Shown here: positions 22,930 to 35,806 of the stretch, in pieces
Position numbering within the stretch: position 1 is the stretch's first letter
Layout of the letters: each line of letters starts with the position of its first letter
Assembly (NCBI GenBank): GCA_019973155.2
Contig: BPQB01000081.1
Span: 82,204-146,203, forward strand
Direction of reading: 5' to 3'
From: Phanerochaete sordida
Lineage: Eukaryota > Basidiomycota > Agaricomycetes > Polyporales > Phanerochaetaceae
DNA length: 64,000 bases
Notes under the pieces: generated by a model
The model's input: only the letters and a program-made list of their open reading frames with translations
What the model was told of the DNA's origin: nothing
Database searches by the model: none
Position numbers and translations under genes: made by a program

Positions 22930-25654
22930 CTATGATGCATCCGCCTTGACAAACACCCAGCGATCCCCCACTTTTTGCATTCGACCACCCTTGCCTCCCC
23001 CAGCATTTCCGCCATCACCCGCCGAAGGCTCTTGGGCATAAAACGGTGCTGCCTCCTGCCACGCCTGGTCTCCTTGTGGCATGCTGAAGGTCGGAGTGGT
23101 GTCGTCGCCGCCGGCCAGTGTCAAAGCGTCCGTGTCCTGGTCGAATCCTCGTCCCCGTCCTCGCCCGTTCCCATAACCATAGCCTTGTCCATGGCCGTAC
23201 GCATCCCCGTAGCCTCCTCTGCCCCTGCCTCTCCCCCGCCCTCGCCAGCCCTCGTTGTTCCCCCAGCCCTGCTCCTGCATCCCCCACTGCGCACCCTGCT
23301 GCATGCCATATTGCGGGCCCATCGGGTACGCCGCCGCGCCGTTCATGTTCGCGTTCATGTTCGCGGTGAGCATCTGCACGTACTGCCAGAGCTCCTCCTG
23401 CGACGGCAGGTACCCGCGCGAGACGTTCCAGGCCTTGCCGAGCACGTCCCATGATGCAGGCGCGGTCATGTCGAACGTGGACCAGTCGAACGTGTCGATG
23501 CCGCCGACCGCGGGCGGCGCGGCGGTGTCGAAGGAGGGAATCGGCGCGCCTGCGGGCTCGAAGGTGGGGATGGGTGCGCCAGCAGGTTCGAAGGCCGCGG
23601 GCTCGGGGTCTGTAGATAGCGTCGGTATCGGTGCGGGCGCGGCGTGGGGGGACAGCGCGGGGACGTGCGGTACGGCGGGCGCTGGCGCTGGCGCCGCGTC
23701 AGGGGATGGGGGTCTGATGTCTCGTCCGAACTCGTCCTTCCCGGCGGTGCTGGCGGCGGCAGGTACGTTCGGCGGCAGGCGCAGCGGGCTCCGTGCGCGG
23801 TCGTGGGGTGGACTGTGCGGCCGGTTTCCGTTCCTCGCCACAGGGCTGCGCGACCGGCTCTGCGGGTTCCTGCCCTGCGGCGGCGCGTCCCATCTCCTGT
23901 TTAGGTGCTGGTCGCGGTCGCCGCCGCGCCCTCGCCCACGGCCTCTGAAGCCACCCCGCGGGCCGCCCCTGAAGTCGCCTCTGGTGGGGTCGCTTCTGGG
24001 GTCACCTCTCGGGTAACCGTCTTTCGGGGGGCCTCTGGGGTCGCCCCTGGGGTCACGACGCTGGTCGTAAAAGTCTCTACCACGCTGCTGCTGCTGAGGG
24101 CCGTTGGGATACGTGTTGTCATATTGCGTCTCTCTAGGTGCAGCGAAACCGTTACTTTCATCTCGATAAGGATGGGACTGGGATGGGCCTCCGTACGGAG
24201 GCGCTACAGGAACTGCATTCGCAGGAGCCGCTGACGGCACTAACGAAGGTACTGGAACGGGCTGCGCGGCAGGGACATTCCCCGCATTTGCCACCTGTGC
24301 CAACTGCTGAAAAAGGGCCATTTGTTTCGGGTCCAGCGGAGATGCCGCTGAGCCTGCAGTGGCAGATGGTCCAGCGATGTTTGGTACTGTTTGCCTGCTT
24401 GGGCGTGAGCAAAACAGGGGAAACGGTCGCACAGGAATTGGCACTCACCCTGTACCCGCGGCGGCGACGACTTGGGTGAGCATGGCGAGCAGCTGCGACT
24501 GGACAGGGTTGGCCGACGCCAGCGGCGGCGCGGTGGGTGGCGTCGTGGACGTGGGAGGTGCAGCCGCTTGTGGCGCCGATGCCGGGGCAGCCGCGTGGAC
24601 GCGCGGGTCTGCCGTGGCCGTGCTCGACGACGACGGTCGTTCTTTGTGACGCACTGAACGCAGACAAGAGATCGCATTTCAGTTCATGTCTCACTTTCAG
24701 GCCCCCGACGGGGCAAACAAGTAGGATTGCGCAGATGGAGGGATACTTAGCGAACAAAGTTGGGACATGATAAGCACCTTTTTCTGCCTCTGCTACCAGC
24801 TTCTGCAACCGCGACAACACATCGGACGGGAACGTGTGACCTTTGACCCAGATGTCTAGGATCTTCTTTGTCTTTTCCTGCGGTAATAAGAAAGGAACGA
24901 CGTTGTCAGAATCGTCGACATGGCTATGGACTGAGAAGGTACAGCGAGCCCGCGAAATCATGTGACATGACGCGCTCCTGGACATCCGCGAAGCGCAGAG
25001 ATCAGCTACTTCATCTACGACCGCATATATGCTGCTTTGAGCCGTGCGGCCAGTAGGAGATGGCATATCCAGGTCTCGTGCGACTACGCGAAGTCCATGC
25101 GGGCCCGCACGGGCGGGCCTGCGCGTGCCTGTTTTCGTCCGCGTAATATGGTCAGTACGAGGGACGGGAAGCGAACTAACCTTTGCTTCCGGGTGGTTTG
25201 TGGTGAGCATGTCCTTGTAGAGACCGTCGAGGACGCCCTCGACCTTCAGCAGGAAGGTGGCACAGTTGCCCGGCTCCGTGTTTAGGTCGCCGGTCTGGTT
25301 GTGCTTGTTCGCGTAGCTCCGGGCGGCGCGCGCAAGAGCATCAAACGTGTAGAGACTGTTTATCTTCGACGCAGGGGATAGCGACTTGTGTGTCCGGTAG
25401 AGGATGGACACCAGCTGCGTGTCGCTCTGACGTCGACGCGCGGGAGTCAGTGGGGAGTCACCCCGTGAAGACACGAACGACGCACCTTCATCGTTTTCAT
25501 TGCAATCTCGGTCAACTCCTTCACCTTCGACGCCGACAGCCGCTTAGCACGAACCACCTCCTTAAGGGTGCTCTCGAATGTCTGTGTGTGGTGTCGAATG
25601 TCAGCGCCGTCGACTGCCGGTTCTCCAAGCTTTGCGAACCTCAATCGACGCCAT
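22930..25654 (-). CDS. CID-domain protein with RGG/Gly-rich tail, likely RNA polymerase II CTD-binding, 708 aa
   Basis: Exons are 25654-25640 (15 nt), 25581-25486, 25426-25181, 24877-24778, 24653-24449 and 24394-22930, 709 codons in frame. Residues 1-152 form a CTD-interacting domain: MASIE + TFESTLKEVVRAKRLSASKV, the helix QLVSILYRTHKSL, INSLYTFDALARAA and KTKKILDIWVKG. CIDs bind the phosphorylated heptad tail of Pol II (Nrd1/Seb1, Pcf11, Rtt103, SCAF). The rest is low complexity: Pro/Ala-rich, Arg-Gly/Asp-rich with DPRGD-like repeats, then RGRGRGRGG and a conserved-looking end GDRWVFVKADAS. I see no clear RRM, unlike Nrd1/Seb1. A role in transcription termination or 3'-end processing is inferred. 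The 303-bp third intron is long for this genome. Confidence 0.82.
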
Positions 25655-26139
25655 TGTGCATGGGTATCTTCCAGTATAAAGTTAAGAGAGAAAGGGCCTT
25701 GCAAAGTTGAATCCAGGGATGGTGGACGCGGTGAAGGGAGGAGGAGTGTTTGGCGCTATTTGCGTGTTGGGCCTGTGCGTTTAGGACAATTCCCAGAAAT
25801 AGCAACTCTCCTCTGTCCTTTGTCGGGGACGAGTAACATCCTCAAGTTCCCCTAACGTGCAGAAATTGCGGCTGTCACGCGATGTACTTTACAGCCTTGC
25901 AGCAAATGGGCGTGGCATCTGGACCCTAATGGCCTCTCGAGCCCTGGTCAGCAACATCAAGGGCAAAGCGTGCCAGTCCCCAAGCTCTACTACAGCTCTT
26001 ACCCCGTCCGCGCCGCGCCCAGTCCTCCCTTCTCCATCGGGAGGGCCAGCCAGAAGGTTTTGTTACTTATAGGTATAGGCACGCTCCTTCACAGGGATTA
26101 TAAAACGTTAAATCATATTGTATATTTCCAAGTCCATTT
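25655..26139. other. Intergenic: CID promoter and 3' flank of GRDP-like copy 3
   Basis: No gene seen. It lies upstream of the CID gene (minus) and downstream of the minus-strand GRDP-like gene. An ATTATAAAACG element at about 26098 may be part of the latter's 3' end. Confidence 0.35.
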
Positions 26140-28664
26140 TCAGCATCCACCGCCGCCGCCACACCCGCCACCACCACTGCTGCTACTGCCTCCGCCGCCA
26201 CATCCGCCACTGCTACCACCACCTCCGCATCCGCTCCCACTACTGCCACCCCCGCAGCCTCCGCTGCTTCCACCACATGCACTGGAACTTCCACAGCCAC
26301 TACTGGTACCACCGCAGCCTGAGGCACCGCCCGCGCATCCTGCGCCCTGCATCATATGTGTCAGCCTCTGATTCCACACAAATTCGCGCACACTTACCAC
26401 TGCGCATCCAGAGAATCCGCCGCCGTCCGCCGTCGGTCCAAATCCACCACATCCCGCCGCGACGCACCCGCCAACAGGGGGCGCATAGAACGGCACGGGG
26501 TACAGGAACGCAGCCTGGTGTCCGTCATACCCATGCGCGACGGCAGGATCCAACTTCCCACCGCGCACGAGCCTCTCGTCGCGCGCCCGGCGGCGCTGCA
26601 CCTTCGCCGCACGCTGCCGACGGCGCGCCTCCGCCGCCCCCGTATGCTGCGCGAGCACGACGCTGCTGTGCTCGCTCGCATGCGTCGCGCTCAGCGCGTC
26701 CGTGCGCCGCGGCGGCTGCAGCGCGTGCGGTGCGTCGCCACTGTGCGCGAGGCGGTGCTTTAGCCGCGTGAGCTTCTGGCCGAGCGTGTCGCCGGGCAGC
26801 GGGCAGCCGCAGTACGTGTACGGCACCTGGAAGCGCTGCTGCCATGCGCGGCACGTCACGTCGAACGACGTCGCGAGGTGGTTCTCCTCGACGCGGTCGT
26901 CGCTGGAGGAGTGTCAGCGGTGCACATCGAGTCGTGTGTGCGGACGCGGTGACGTACTGGTCGACGAAGCGGTGAATGAGCTTCATGCAGTCGTTCTGGT
27001 ACAGCTCGCCCTTCATCTGGTGTGTGTGCCAGGCGAGGTCGATGTCCAGGGTGGGCACGAAGAACGACCCTGGTGCGGACGACATCAGGTCGAGGAAGCT
27101 GGACCACCGGCATCAGCATAGTGCGGCGGCAACTCCAGGGCAGCCTTACGTGTGGTACCGGGCGATAGCGTGCTGCAGCACTACTTCGTCCTCATGCCCG
27201 TCGAACGCGCCGGGCTTCGCCCACCCGAAGTCTGTCATCTTGTCGATGAAGGAGCACTGCCGGATGACGGCGCCGACGAGCTCGACTGAGAAAGGTCGGT
27301 CGTCGGTATATGCACCGAGCACTCGCTTCGCCCTGCGATGAAACGGAGTCTGAGCGGCGTCCCACGCGTACCATGCAGAAAATGCTCACTTGCGCATTCG
27401 CCGGGCAAAGACCATGAGCGCGCGCTCTTGAACACCCTTCATGCTGTACTGCGAGAGCTGCGCTATGGCCTTCACCCAGCTGTCCTTTGTCGGCCTACCC
27501 GTCGTATCATAGGTAAACACCTCATGCACCCGCGTCTTGATGCGGGCGGCGACGGCCTCGTCGGTAGGGTCGATGACCGTGCGAAGGGTGCCCGCCATGT
27601 ACACGCCATAGCCGTACTTCTTCCTGTCGCTGGCGCTACTTGGGTCGAGTGTGACGTCGTCTGCGAACTTGAGCACTGCGAGACCGTCTTTCGTCGCGAT
27701 GTGGGAGCACGATGGGCACTTAGATGCAAACTTGGACTGCAGGTAGCCAGTGCCGGCGTTGTCGATCAAAGCTAGGATGAAATTGGGTAAGGTCATCCCT
27801 CCGACACAGACCGTGTTTAGCAGAGCTAGAATACGCACAGACAGCATACGGTGCAAGACATTTGGGACAAACAATATCGTGAGCCTGAGAGGACATCACG
27901 GCTGCCGCTGCGATGGGCTCGAATGGACATCCGCATTTACTGTGCCACGAGTTTTTTCTGTCCGAAGATGGCTCATAGCCGTTGATGTCCCCACTCTTTA
28001 CCTGGTAAGCGGGAAAATTCGTTCAGAGTGGACAACCAGACAACAGAGGATCTACTGACCAACAAGGCCAACAGGCGGTCTTTGAGTGTTCTGAGCGGCT
28101 GCAGGATGGGCAGGCGAGTAGTGTCTTCCGCATACCACCTAATAGGCACGGTCATAAACGAGAGTGCACATCAACTCAATCTTCAACTTACATAGGATTC
28201 AGGCAGTATGCGTGCCACACCATCAACACGTCGATAGGCGGCATCTCGCGGTCAATCCACGTATCCAGAGAAGTATACGGCGTCATGGTCTCCGCCCAGC
28301 TCTGAAACCTATCCACCACCTCAGAGAAAGCAACGCAAACCTGCACCAGCACGACGCACCTCTCGACTGCAAGGCCGACGAACCAGGCCCAGCGCTGTTC
28401 TGGCGTCCACGCCCGCACCATCGCAGGCCATTCTCCGATCTGGCCACCTTCTACGACAGTCCGGAGGTCCCTGAACGCACGCAGAAGGCAGAGGTGCGCT
28501 CTGAGCTCTTCGGGAGAAACCAAGGGGTTCGGAAGCGTGTGTTCACCGACGCTGTATGACGTCGGCGGGCGGTACGGCGGCGGCGCGTCGTCGTGCGCCG
28601 GGTCGTACTTCAGGATGACGTCCCCGGCTTCTGCAGCTTTGTCGAACGTGTTCTGTGAGGTCAT
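26140..28664 (-). CDS. DUF1399 / GRDP-like protein, copy 3 (inverted), Cys/Gly/Ser tail, 693 aa
   Basis: Exons are 28664-28360, 28308-28192, 28138-28060, 28001-27839, 27771-27390, 27332-27150, 27098-26958, 26902-26398 and 26346-26140, 694 codons in frame. Exon sizes and phases mirror copies 1 and 2, but the gene is on the opposite strand 13-18 kb away. The N-terminus has APPPYRPPTSY. The DUF1399 motifs VLMVWHAYCLNPMWYAED and DIDLAWHTHQM...Y..D are present, as are C-x2-C pairs (CPKC, CPSC). The tail exon is Gly/Ser/Cys-rich with a Cys every four to ten residues and ends in GGCGGGGGC before TGA. It is longer and more Ser-rich than the tail of copy 2. Confidence 0.87.
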
Positions 28665-31012
28665 GGTCACTGGTAAGTGTAGGGAGGAGTGTCCTCGTTG
28701 CCCGCCCCGCGCTTTTAACAGCGGCATAGCTCTGGCGCAGAGCCGCGCCTCGAGGCTGTGAGGCTTTGATCACAGCACCATATTAGCAGGCCGGGGACAG
28801 CAGCTATCAGAGTGGAGGCCGATATCCACGCAACGCCTGATGCTGTGGTAGGGTTGGTAGGTTGAGGCCTGTGAGCTCTGAAGCTGGGCTCTCGTTGCAG
28901 CGGGTGGACAGTTGGTGTTCAGAGCACGGGAGCGCCGTCCGTATTCGATGGCAATTGACAGGCTTCGATGAAGCTCTCGTCGGAACGACTTGCGAAGATT
29001 TTTCTGGGAAGGATACATTGAAGAATCAGCAACAGACCCGCACTCTTCAGACTGGGGTGTAGCCAGGAAGATTGTAACACTGAGCACTGAGAGTCGCTTC
29101 CCTACCTTGATCCTAAACAAGCTCCAGCTCGCTTCGCGTCCAGTGACGTAGGGCCGTAGCGAAAGAGGCTGAGCACGCACTTGCTGTTAAACGCATAACG
29201 GTGAATACCAACCCCAGTGGGCCCGCACACACAGCCCGCAATTTGTGGGGTGATGCTGGCGGCGAGCCTGCCGTCCGGTCTGCATCGGACGCAGCCTGCC
29301 AAGCGCCAGGTGGCAATCTTCATACAAAAGTCACCAGACTGAAGGCAATCGACGTCGGCTCGAGTTGAATGCCGGCAGAAGCAGCGGATGTACAACCTCG
29401 CGAGGCCGATGTAGCAAAGTAAGGTCAAAGCGCACCATGCTGGCCTCGCGCCGCGCCACGAGACTAGGCTTCGGCGCTCTGAATATTCTGCGCCGCCGAC
29501 GGCGAGTCGACGAAAGAAATTGACCCATGCACAGGGACATTACCTCAACGTGAGCATAGCGCACGAACCCAGCGCACCCACTGGCCACACCGTGTCACGT
29601 AGATCGGGGTGTCTGAGTAGAGATCCTTGATAACATTGGTTCGGGCTTACAGCGTCGCCGCTGGCGGGACCGACGCCGACGGCGAGGCTTATGTGGTACT
29701 TGCAAGGCTATAACCGGTCCTGAGTATTGATTCGGTAAGGCAGCACTGGGCGCGGGGCGCTGAGGCCGGCGAGCCACTGGCTGGCAATGCAGCGCGCATC
29801 AGGAAGAGGGTGCGTGGAGGCGATAGCGTTTACTCACGTCGCCCGTCGAACAGCAGGGGTACGCCCGTGCTCAGGGACGTGTACAGTCTATCGAGCGCAG
29901 AAAATGCGCGTGCATCAATGTTCGCCGTTGGACGACGGGGTCTTGAGTCCGGACTATGCAGGGATTTATCTAACTTGAGGTGTCAGCCCGAGCGTCGGAG
30001 ATAGAATGTCCGTGAGCTAGCTCGTGGCGCGGCGTGCTGCCGTACATAGTGCTGCTGCTGTGTCGTAGATGACGTCCAAACCTGCGTGGAAGAAAAGGGG
30101 ACGGGGGCTGATGAGAGCGGTCTACTGACAGAGATATCGATTTGAGTTCGGTTGGCACTTGCCAGGGTACATCCAGGGCCAAGTTGCCTGCAGGTCTTTG
30201 TATCGCCGTTGATAGCGGTACTTTAGCCACATTGACTGCTGGGTTCTCGAGAATTTGTGGCGCATCTATGAGTAAATCAAACGTGGCGTATATTTTGCGC
30301 ATGGACGCGCGCAAGCCCCGGGCGCGTACCTGCAGTGTTGGCTGTGCAGGAGGGGGTCATTCGCTCACTCTTGGCTACGGCAGAGGCGGTGTTTCGAGAC
30401 TCGAGATGGCGAAAACATGTCGACAAAACACGAGAGAAAGAGCGGGCACTCTGGGCGGGGCCCGAGGCAGCGCTCGGACAAAGCCGATACGGCGGCGGCT
30501 TGCCATGTTTGGGCAATTGAAGCTTGAACCGAAACCACAACATCAGTGAAACATGCCCACGACACCCCGCCATGGCCGTTCTGCTGCATCCGCCTCGCAA
30601 CGTGCTGGGCGAGCCCGCACAGATACGCCATGACGCCTGCTGAAACCCTCGCTGCGGAGCCGCGCTGGTCGTATCGAACGACCTGCTACCCGCTACAGGG
30701 CCCGCGTTCTACACAGTGGCTCCGGGAACCAGTTCCTGACGGCATGATGAGGAAGGTGGGCACATCGCCGGAGCGCCTGCGTGTATCGGCGTTTCCGCTC
30801 AGGCCTTCCTCAGACTTCATCGCACTGCACCGCCGACACCGGGCGGCGATGCGCAGATCGGTCGCTCGCAACAGGTTAGGAGTGATACTCCTCCTTGACG
30901 CTTCGGCGCGACATGCGCTAGCCCGAGCTGAGATCACGGACATGCTCTACAGGCGCGTCGTATATAGAAGAGTGCTCCGCGGTACGAGACGCGCAACGAT
31001 ACCTCCCCAATC
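28665..31012. other. Gene-poor 2.3 kb with possible decayed minus-strand gene (29555-30629)
   Basis: No complete gene could be built. On the minus strand several segments read like exons: an ATG at 30629 with an 88-codon frame (MAYLCGLAQHVARR...), 30314-30150 (DAPQILENPAVNVAKVPLST), 29961-29840 (ARAFSALDRLYTSLSTGVPL) and 29647-29580 (IKDLYSDTPIYVTRCGQWV). I could not join them in one frame, so this is either a gene with missed introns or a decaying one. A TATATAGAAG element at about 30960 is the likely core promoter of the F-box gene at 31013. Confidence 0.3.
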
Positions 31013-32324
31013 ATGGATCCGTGCCCATCTCTCCCCGCCGAACTGCACGATCACATTATCGACTTTCTCTTTGATGACAAGCCAACGCTCTCGTCGTGCT
31101 CACACGTCTGCCGCAGCTGGCGGGTCACGAGCCAGTACCATCTCTTCCACACCCTCCGTGTCAAGCACCCAGTCCCACTCGAGACCTTTACCGATTTCCT
31201 CGGATCTGCACCGCCGCATATCGCTGCAGCTGTCCGCGACCTCGCCCTCTCTGGGGCCGGCACGGGCAAAGATATCACCTACGATGCGCAGATGCTCGTC
31301 ACCACCCATTCGGTTGCGGCGTGCATGGCGCAGCTCCCGGGCCTGCGTGCGCTCTCCCTCGAGGGCGTGTGGTGGAGCGACGCGACACGCTTGAAGGCAA
31401 ACGACACGCCGCGCGCACTACCCGCGCATCCCGCACGCGCGCTCGCGAAGCTGTCCATGTGCAAGGTCTTCACGACCCCCGCCGTGCTCTTCGACACGGT
31501 GTGCTCCTTCTCCGCGATCGGCACTCTCCACGTCGAGAGCGTCTTCTGGACGTTCGGCGTCGACCGCAGCGACCCCACACCCGCGCTCGCGCCGAACCGC
31601 CCCACGCTGCAGCACCTCGTGGTCGGCCCGGGCAGCACGTACAACATGCTGCGCTGCTTCCTGCCGATCCTGCAGGAGCGCGTCGACGTCGCCGCGCTGC
31701 AGTCGCTCTCGCTCTCCTTCGAGCACTTCGACGCCTGGCCGGAGCTCAAGGACTTCCTCGTGTGCGTCTCGCCGCACCTGAGCACGCTGAGCCTCAAGTT
31801 CGGCAAGTACGTCACCGTGAACGAATGTACGTCCCGCGCCGCGCCCCCGCCACGCGCACGCTGACCGCACATTCGCAGCCTCGCAGTCGCAGCTCCGAGA
31901 CCTGCAGCTCTCGTCCTTCGCGGAGCTGCGCTCGTTCGAGGTCGACCTCCCCGCGGACGACGCGGGCGCGGCGCCGTCGCGCTGCACGTGGGCGCTGCTG
32001 CAGTTCCTGCTGCCGCAGCTCCCGCCGACGGTGCGCGCGCTGCGCGTCGTGCACAAGTCGCACCTCGAGGCGCTCGAGTCGCGCCTCGCGGGCGTCGAGT
32101 GGGCGCTCGTCGACGCGCTGCTCGCCGCGAGCGCGACGCTGCGCGACGTGCGCATCAAGAGCGAGAGCGCGAGCGTCGTCCTCTCGCGCGAGGCGCAGAG
32201 CTTTTACTTCTTCTCGCCCGAAGATCTCTGGGACTACCTCGAGAAGCACCAGGCGCGCACGAACTCGTTCTTCAAGGAGAAGCTGCCGCAGCTCGAGGCA
32301 CGCGGGATCCTGTCGCTCGAGTAG
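31013..32324 (+). CDS. F-box protein with LRR-like region, 419 aa
   Basis: Exons are 31013-31826 and 31879-32324, 420 codons in frame. The N-terminus (PCPSLPAELHDHIIDFLFDD, then SSCSHVCRSWRVTSQYHLFH) is the standard Agaricomycete F-box, expected to bind Skp1 in an SCF ubiquitin ligase. The remainder has irregular Leu-rich repeats (LPGLRALSLEGVWW, LSKLSMCKV-like, LQSLSLSFEHF). Target unknown. A TATATAG motif lies about 55 bp upstream of the ATG. Confidence 0.85.
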
Positions 32325-33294
32325 ACCTCGTGTTCCGAGTTACTCTGTCATGCACTTGATGGGACGTTTGGTATCATATAGGAGGTTCGCGTGGAGTGTT
32401 CAGGAGGATCTTGACATCGGTACGCTGCTCGTCTTCTGAACATATGTATTTTTTTTTTTGTTTTTCGGTTGCATACATAAAATGATAGTTTCTCGATACC
32501 CATTAGGCCCTCTAGTGCTCCTTCGCACGGGGGACGCGATGTTCACTGTGCTCCAAACACGCCGCTGAGGCACGCAAGCTCCAGCCTTCTACAGTATTTG
32601 CTTGTCGTGTCCGTCCGCACCCACTTCGTCGTTCGCTGCCCCTGCTCCTACCACTATAGCGCAGACACGATGTCATGGTAAAGCCTTGGCACAGACCCTA
32701 GGCGCGGTTCTATAACGGTTGGAAGGGCGGTGGCAGCGGGGACTGTGGAGGTGAAAATAGCAGCAGCGAATATGGAGGTGGTAGCAATAGTGGATGTGGC
32801 GGCGGCGGCAGTATAGTGGCAGTAGCAGTGGTGTGGCGAGTGTGGCGACGGCAGCGAATGGCGAAACTAGACCTTGGCAATGTACAATGTAGGTCTGTGT
32901 TTTCTCGATTGTCTGATAAATATCACCCGGGGCGATGAGCCTGAACAGCACGCCTGGTTCTTTGGTCTGAGGACTGGAGGCGGAGACGTAACAAAGGCAG
33001 CAGCACAGAGCAAGCAGAGAGAGCACGCCGTCGATGGCCATCACAAAGACTTCCAGCCTATGGCGCCGATACACCGCACGACATCGAACGCAACGCTGCC
33101 TCCGACGCAACTCGACGGTGACTTGAGCAGGGCACAGCGCGTGGAATCTGTAAGCAGGCAATATCCTGCGAAGAGGGCAAGGTCACACAGCACACTTGTG
33201 TAGGGGAGAGCAAATAGCATTGCACACAGCGTAGAGCTACATCATCGGATACAAGAACCGTTGAACAGTGCTAGCGTTCGCAAGCCTGTGTCGC
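32325..33294. other. Intergenic with a Gly/Ser/Cys-rich coding-like relic
   Basis: 32725-32817 (+) reads GGGSGDCGGENSSSEY and then GGGSNSGCGGGG in one frame, strongly like the tail exons of the GRDP-like genes at 13714 and 26346. No DUF1399 body is attached. The poly-T run at 32449-32466 marks a likely 3' end of the F-box transcript. Confidence 0.4.
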
Positions 33295-33943
<649 letters not shown>

Positions 33944-34263
33944 GGTTGCAGAAGACGCCTCTGTCTGTCCAACGAGCTGAACGATGGAGTCGTCGACACA
34001 AGCGATTGACTTGGAGAAAAGTCTGAAAGCGCCGTGCGCGTGCCTTTATACCCCGGCGAACGCCGGTCTGTGGATGGCCCGTGCGCCTTACCAACAAGGT
34101 TCGGGCGCCGCTGATTCAAAGCTGACTCAGATTGATGCCCGCTCGGTAATGTCCGAGACGCGTCGTGCGCGTCTGCCGGGCACGCGTTGACGCGCCTGTG
34201 TTCGACCACGACCTCGACCCTTGCCTCTGCGACGACCACCTGCTTACATCCAACGCCGAAGAC
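33944..34263. promoter_or_regulatory. Divergent promoter, ubiquitin-eS31 / RFC3
   Basis: 320 bp between two diverging start codons. On the minus strand a TATAAAGGC sequence at about 34043-34051 suits the highly expressed ribosomal gene. The RFC3 side has no TATA box. Confidence 0.6.
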
Positions 34264-35599
34264 ATGGAGAGCGACCACGAGATGGAGACTGAGGAGCCGA
34301 AGACGGTGCTGTGGCCCATCGGCAGCGGGAAGGGGAAGGGCAAGGCGGTAGAACACACGGAGGGACATGACCCAGAGAACCTCCCCTGGTGCGCCGCATT
34401 CGTCAGCGCCACACATACTTGAGCCGCTCACTGCCCTCGAAGGGTCGAGAAGTATCGGCCGGTCACGCTGGACGACGTCGTCTCGCACAAGGACATCACG
34501 AGCACGAGTGCGTACCGCCATCTGTCGGCATGCTTGGGACCGCGCTGACACACGCGCAGTCGAGAAGTTCATCGAGAAGAACCGGCTGCCGCACCTGCTC
34601 TTCTATGGCCCGCCGGGGACAGGCAAGACGTCGACGATCCTCGCCGTCGCGCGGCGCATCTACGGCGCGGGCTTCCGGAAGCAGGTGCTCGAGCTGAACG
34701 CGAGCGACGACCGAGGCATCGACGTCGTGCGCGAGCAGATCAAGAACTTTGCGGAGACGCGCACACTCTTTGCGAAGGGCTACAAGCTCATCATCCTTGA
34801 CGAGGCGGACATGATGACGACGGCCGCGCAGGCCGCGCTCCGTCGCGTCATCGAGCAGTACACGAAGAACGTGCGCTTCTGCATCATCTGCAACTATGTG
34901 AACAAGATTGTGCCCGCGGTGCAGAGCCGCTGCACACGCTTCCGCTTCTCGCCACTGCCAATACCGGAGGTCGAGCGGAGGATCAATGGGGTCATCGAGG
35001 CTGAGGGGTGCGTGCCGTTCTCGAATTTTGCTCCCGCCGGCTCCTGACGTTGTTCTTTAGTGTGAAGATCACAGATGACGGCCGGAAAGCGCTGCTGAAG
35101 CTGTCAAAGGGTGATATGCGCAGAGCACTAAACGTCCTACAGGCATGTCACGCTGCGTACGACGAGACAGGCGAGCGAGAAGTGTACCACTGCACGGGTA
35201 CACCAGACCCAGCCGACATCGCGAACATTGTCAACTCGATGTTTTCCGACGAATTCACGACATCATACAAAAGTATGTCCCATGTCGAGGAGCGCAGCGC
35301 AGGACTCACTGCTTTGTGCAGTGATCTCGGCCTTGAAGACAGACCGCGGGCTAGCACTGCAAGATATGCTCAATGGCGCGTACGAGTATGTCGACGATCT
35401 TGAGCTGAAGCCACACGCTAGAATATATCTGCTCGACTACCTCGCCACTGCGGAGTACGTCCTATTCGTTCGCCAGCTCGAGGATTTGGCTGACATTTGC
35501 GCTAGGTATCGCTTATCCGCTGGTGCGAATGAGAAGATACAGATGACTGCGCTCCTTGGCGCCTTCAAGAACGCTGTCGAGCTTTCTGAGAAGGCGTAG
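34264..35599 (+). CDS. RFC3: Replication factor C subunit 3 (clamp loader), 358 aa
   Basis: Exons are 34264-34388, 34443-34507, 34560-35007, 35061-35272, 35322-35454 and 35506-35599, 359 codons in frame. RFC boxes are clear: PWVEKYRP after a 40-residue charged extension, Walker A GPPGTGKT at residues 80-87, ASDDRGIDVVR, Walker B LDEADMMT, VQSRCTRFRF (the SRC arginine-finger motif) and the C-terminal collar ending in LLGAFKNAVELSEKA. As a subunit of the RFC pentamer it uses ATP to load PCNA at primer-template junctions. The family match is best to yeast Rfc3 / human RFC5. Confidence 0.94.
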
Positions 35600-35806
35600 G
35601 CATACCCATTCCTGCTTGCTGCGCTCATGTGTTCCTTGCTTTTGGCTCTGTATCCGCTTGGAATAAACCTTCCTGTTATCGCGATATTTCCTGATATGGA
35701 AGGCGACGTGGATTGCGTTCCCGACGATTCTTTCGCCGTCTTCCTCACTTCTGACCGACCCAGCCACCAGCCAGAAGAAAGAGACAACTCGACGGCACGC
35801 AACGCA

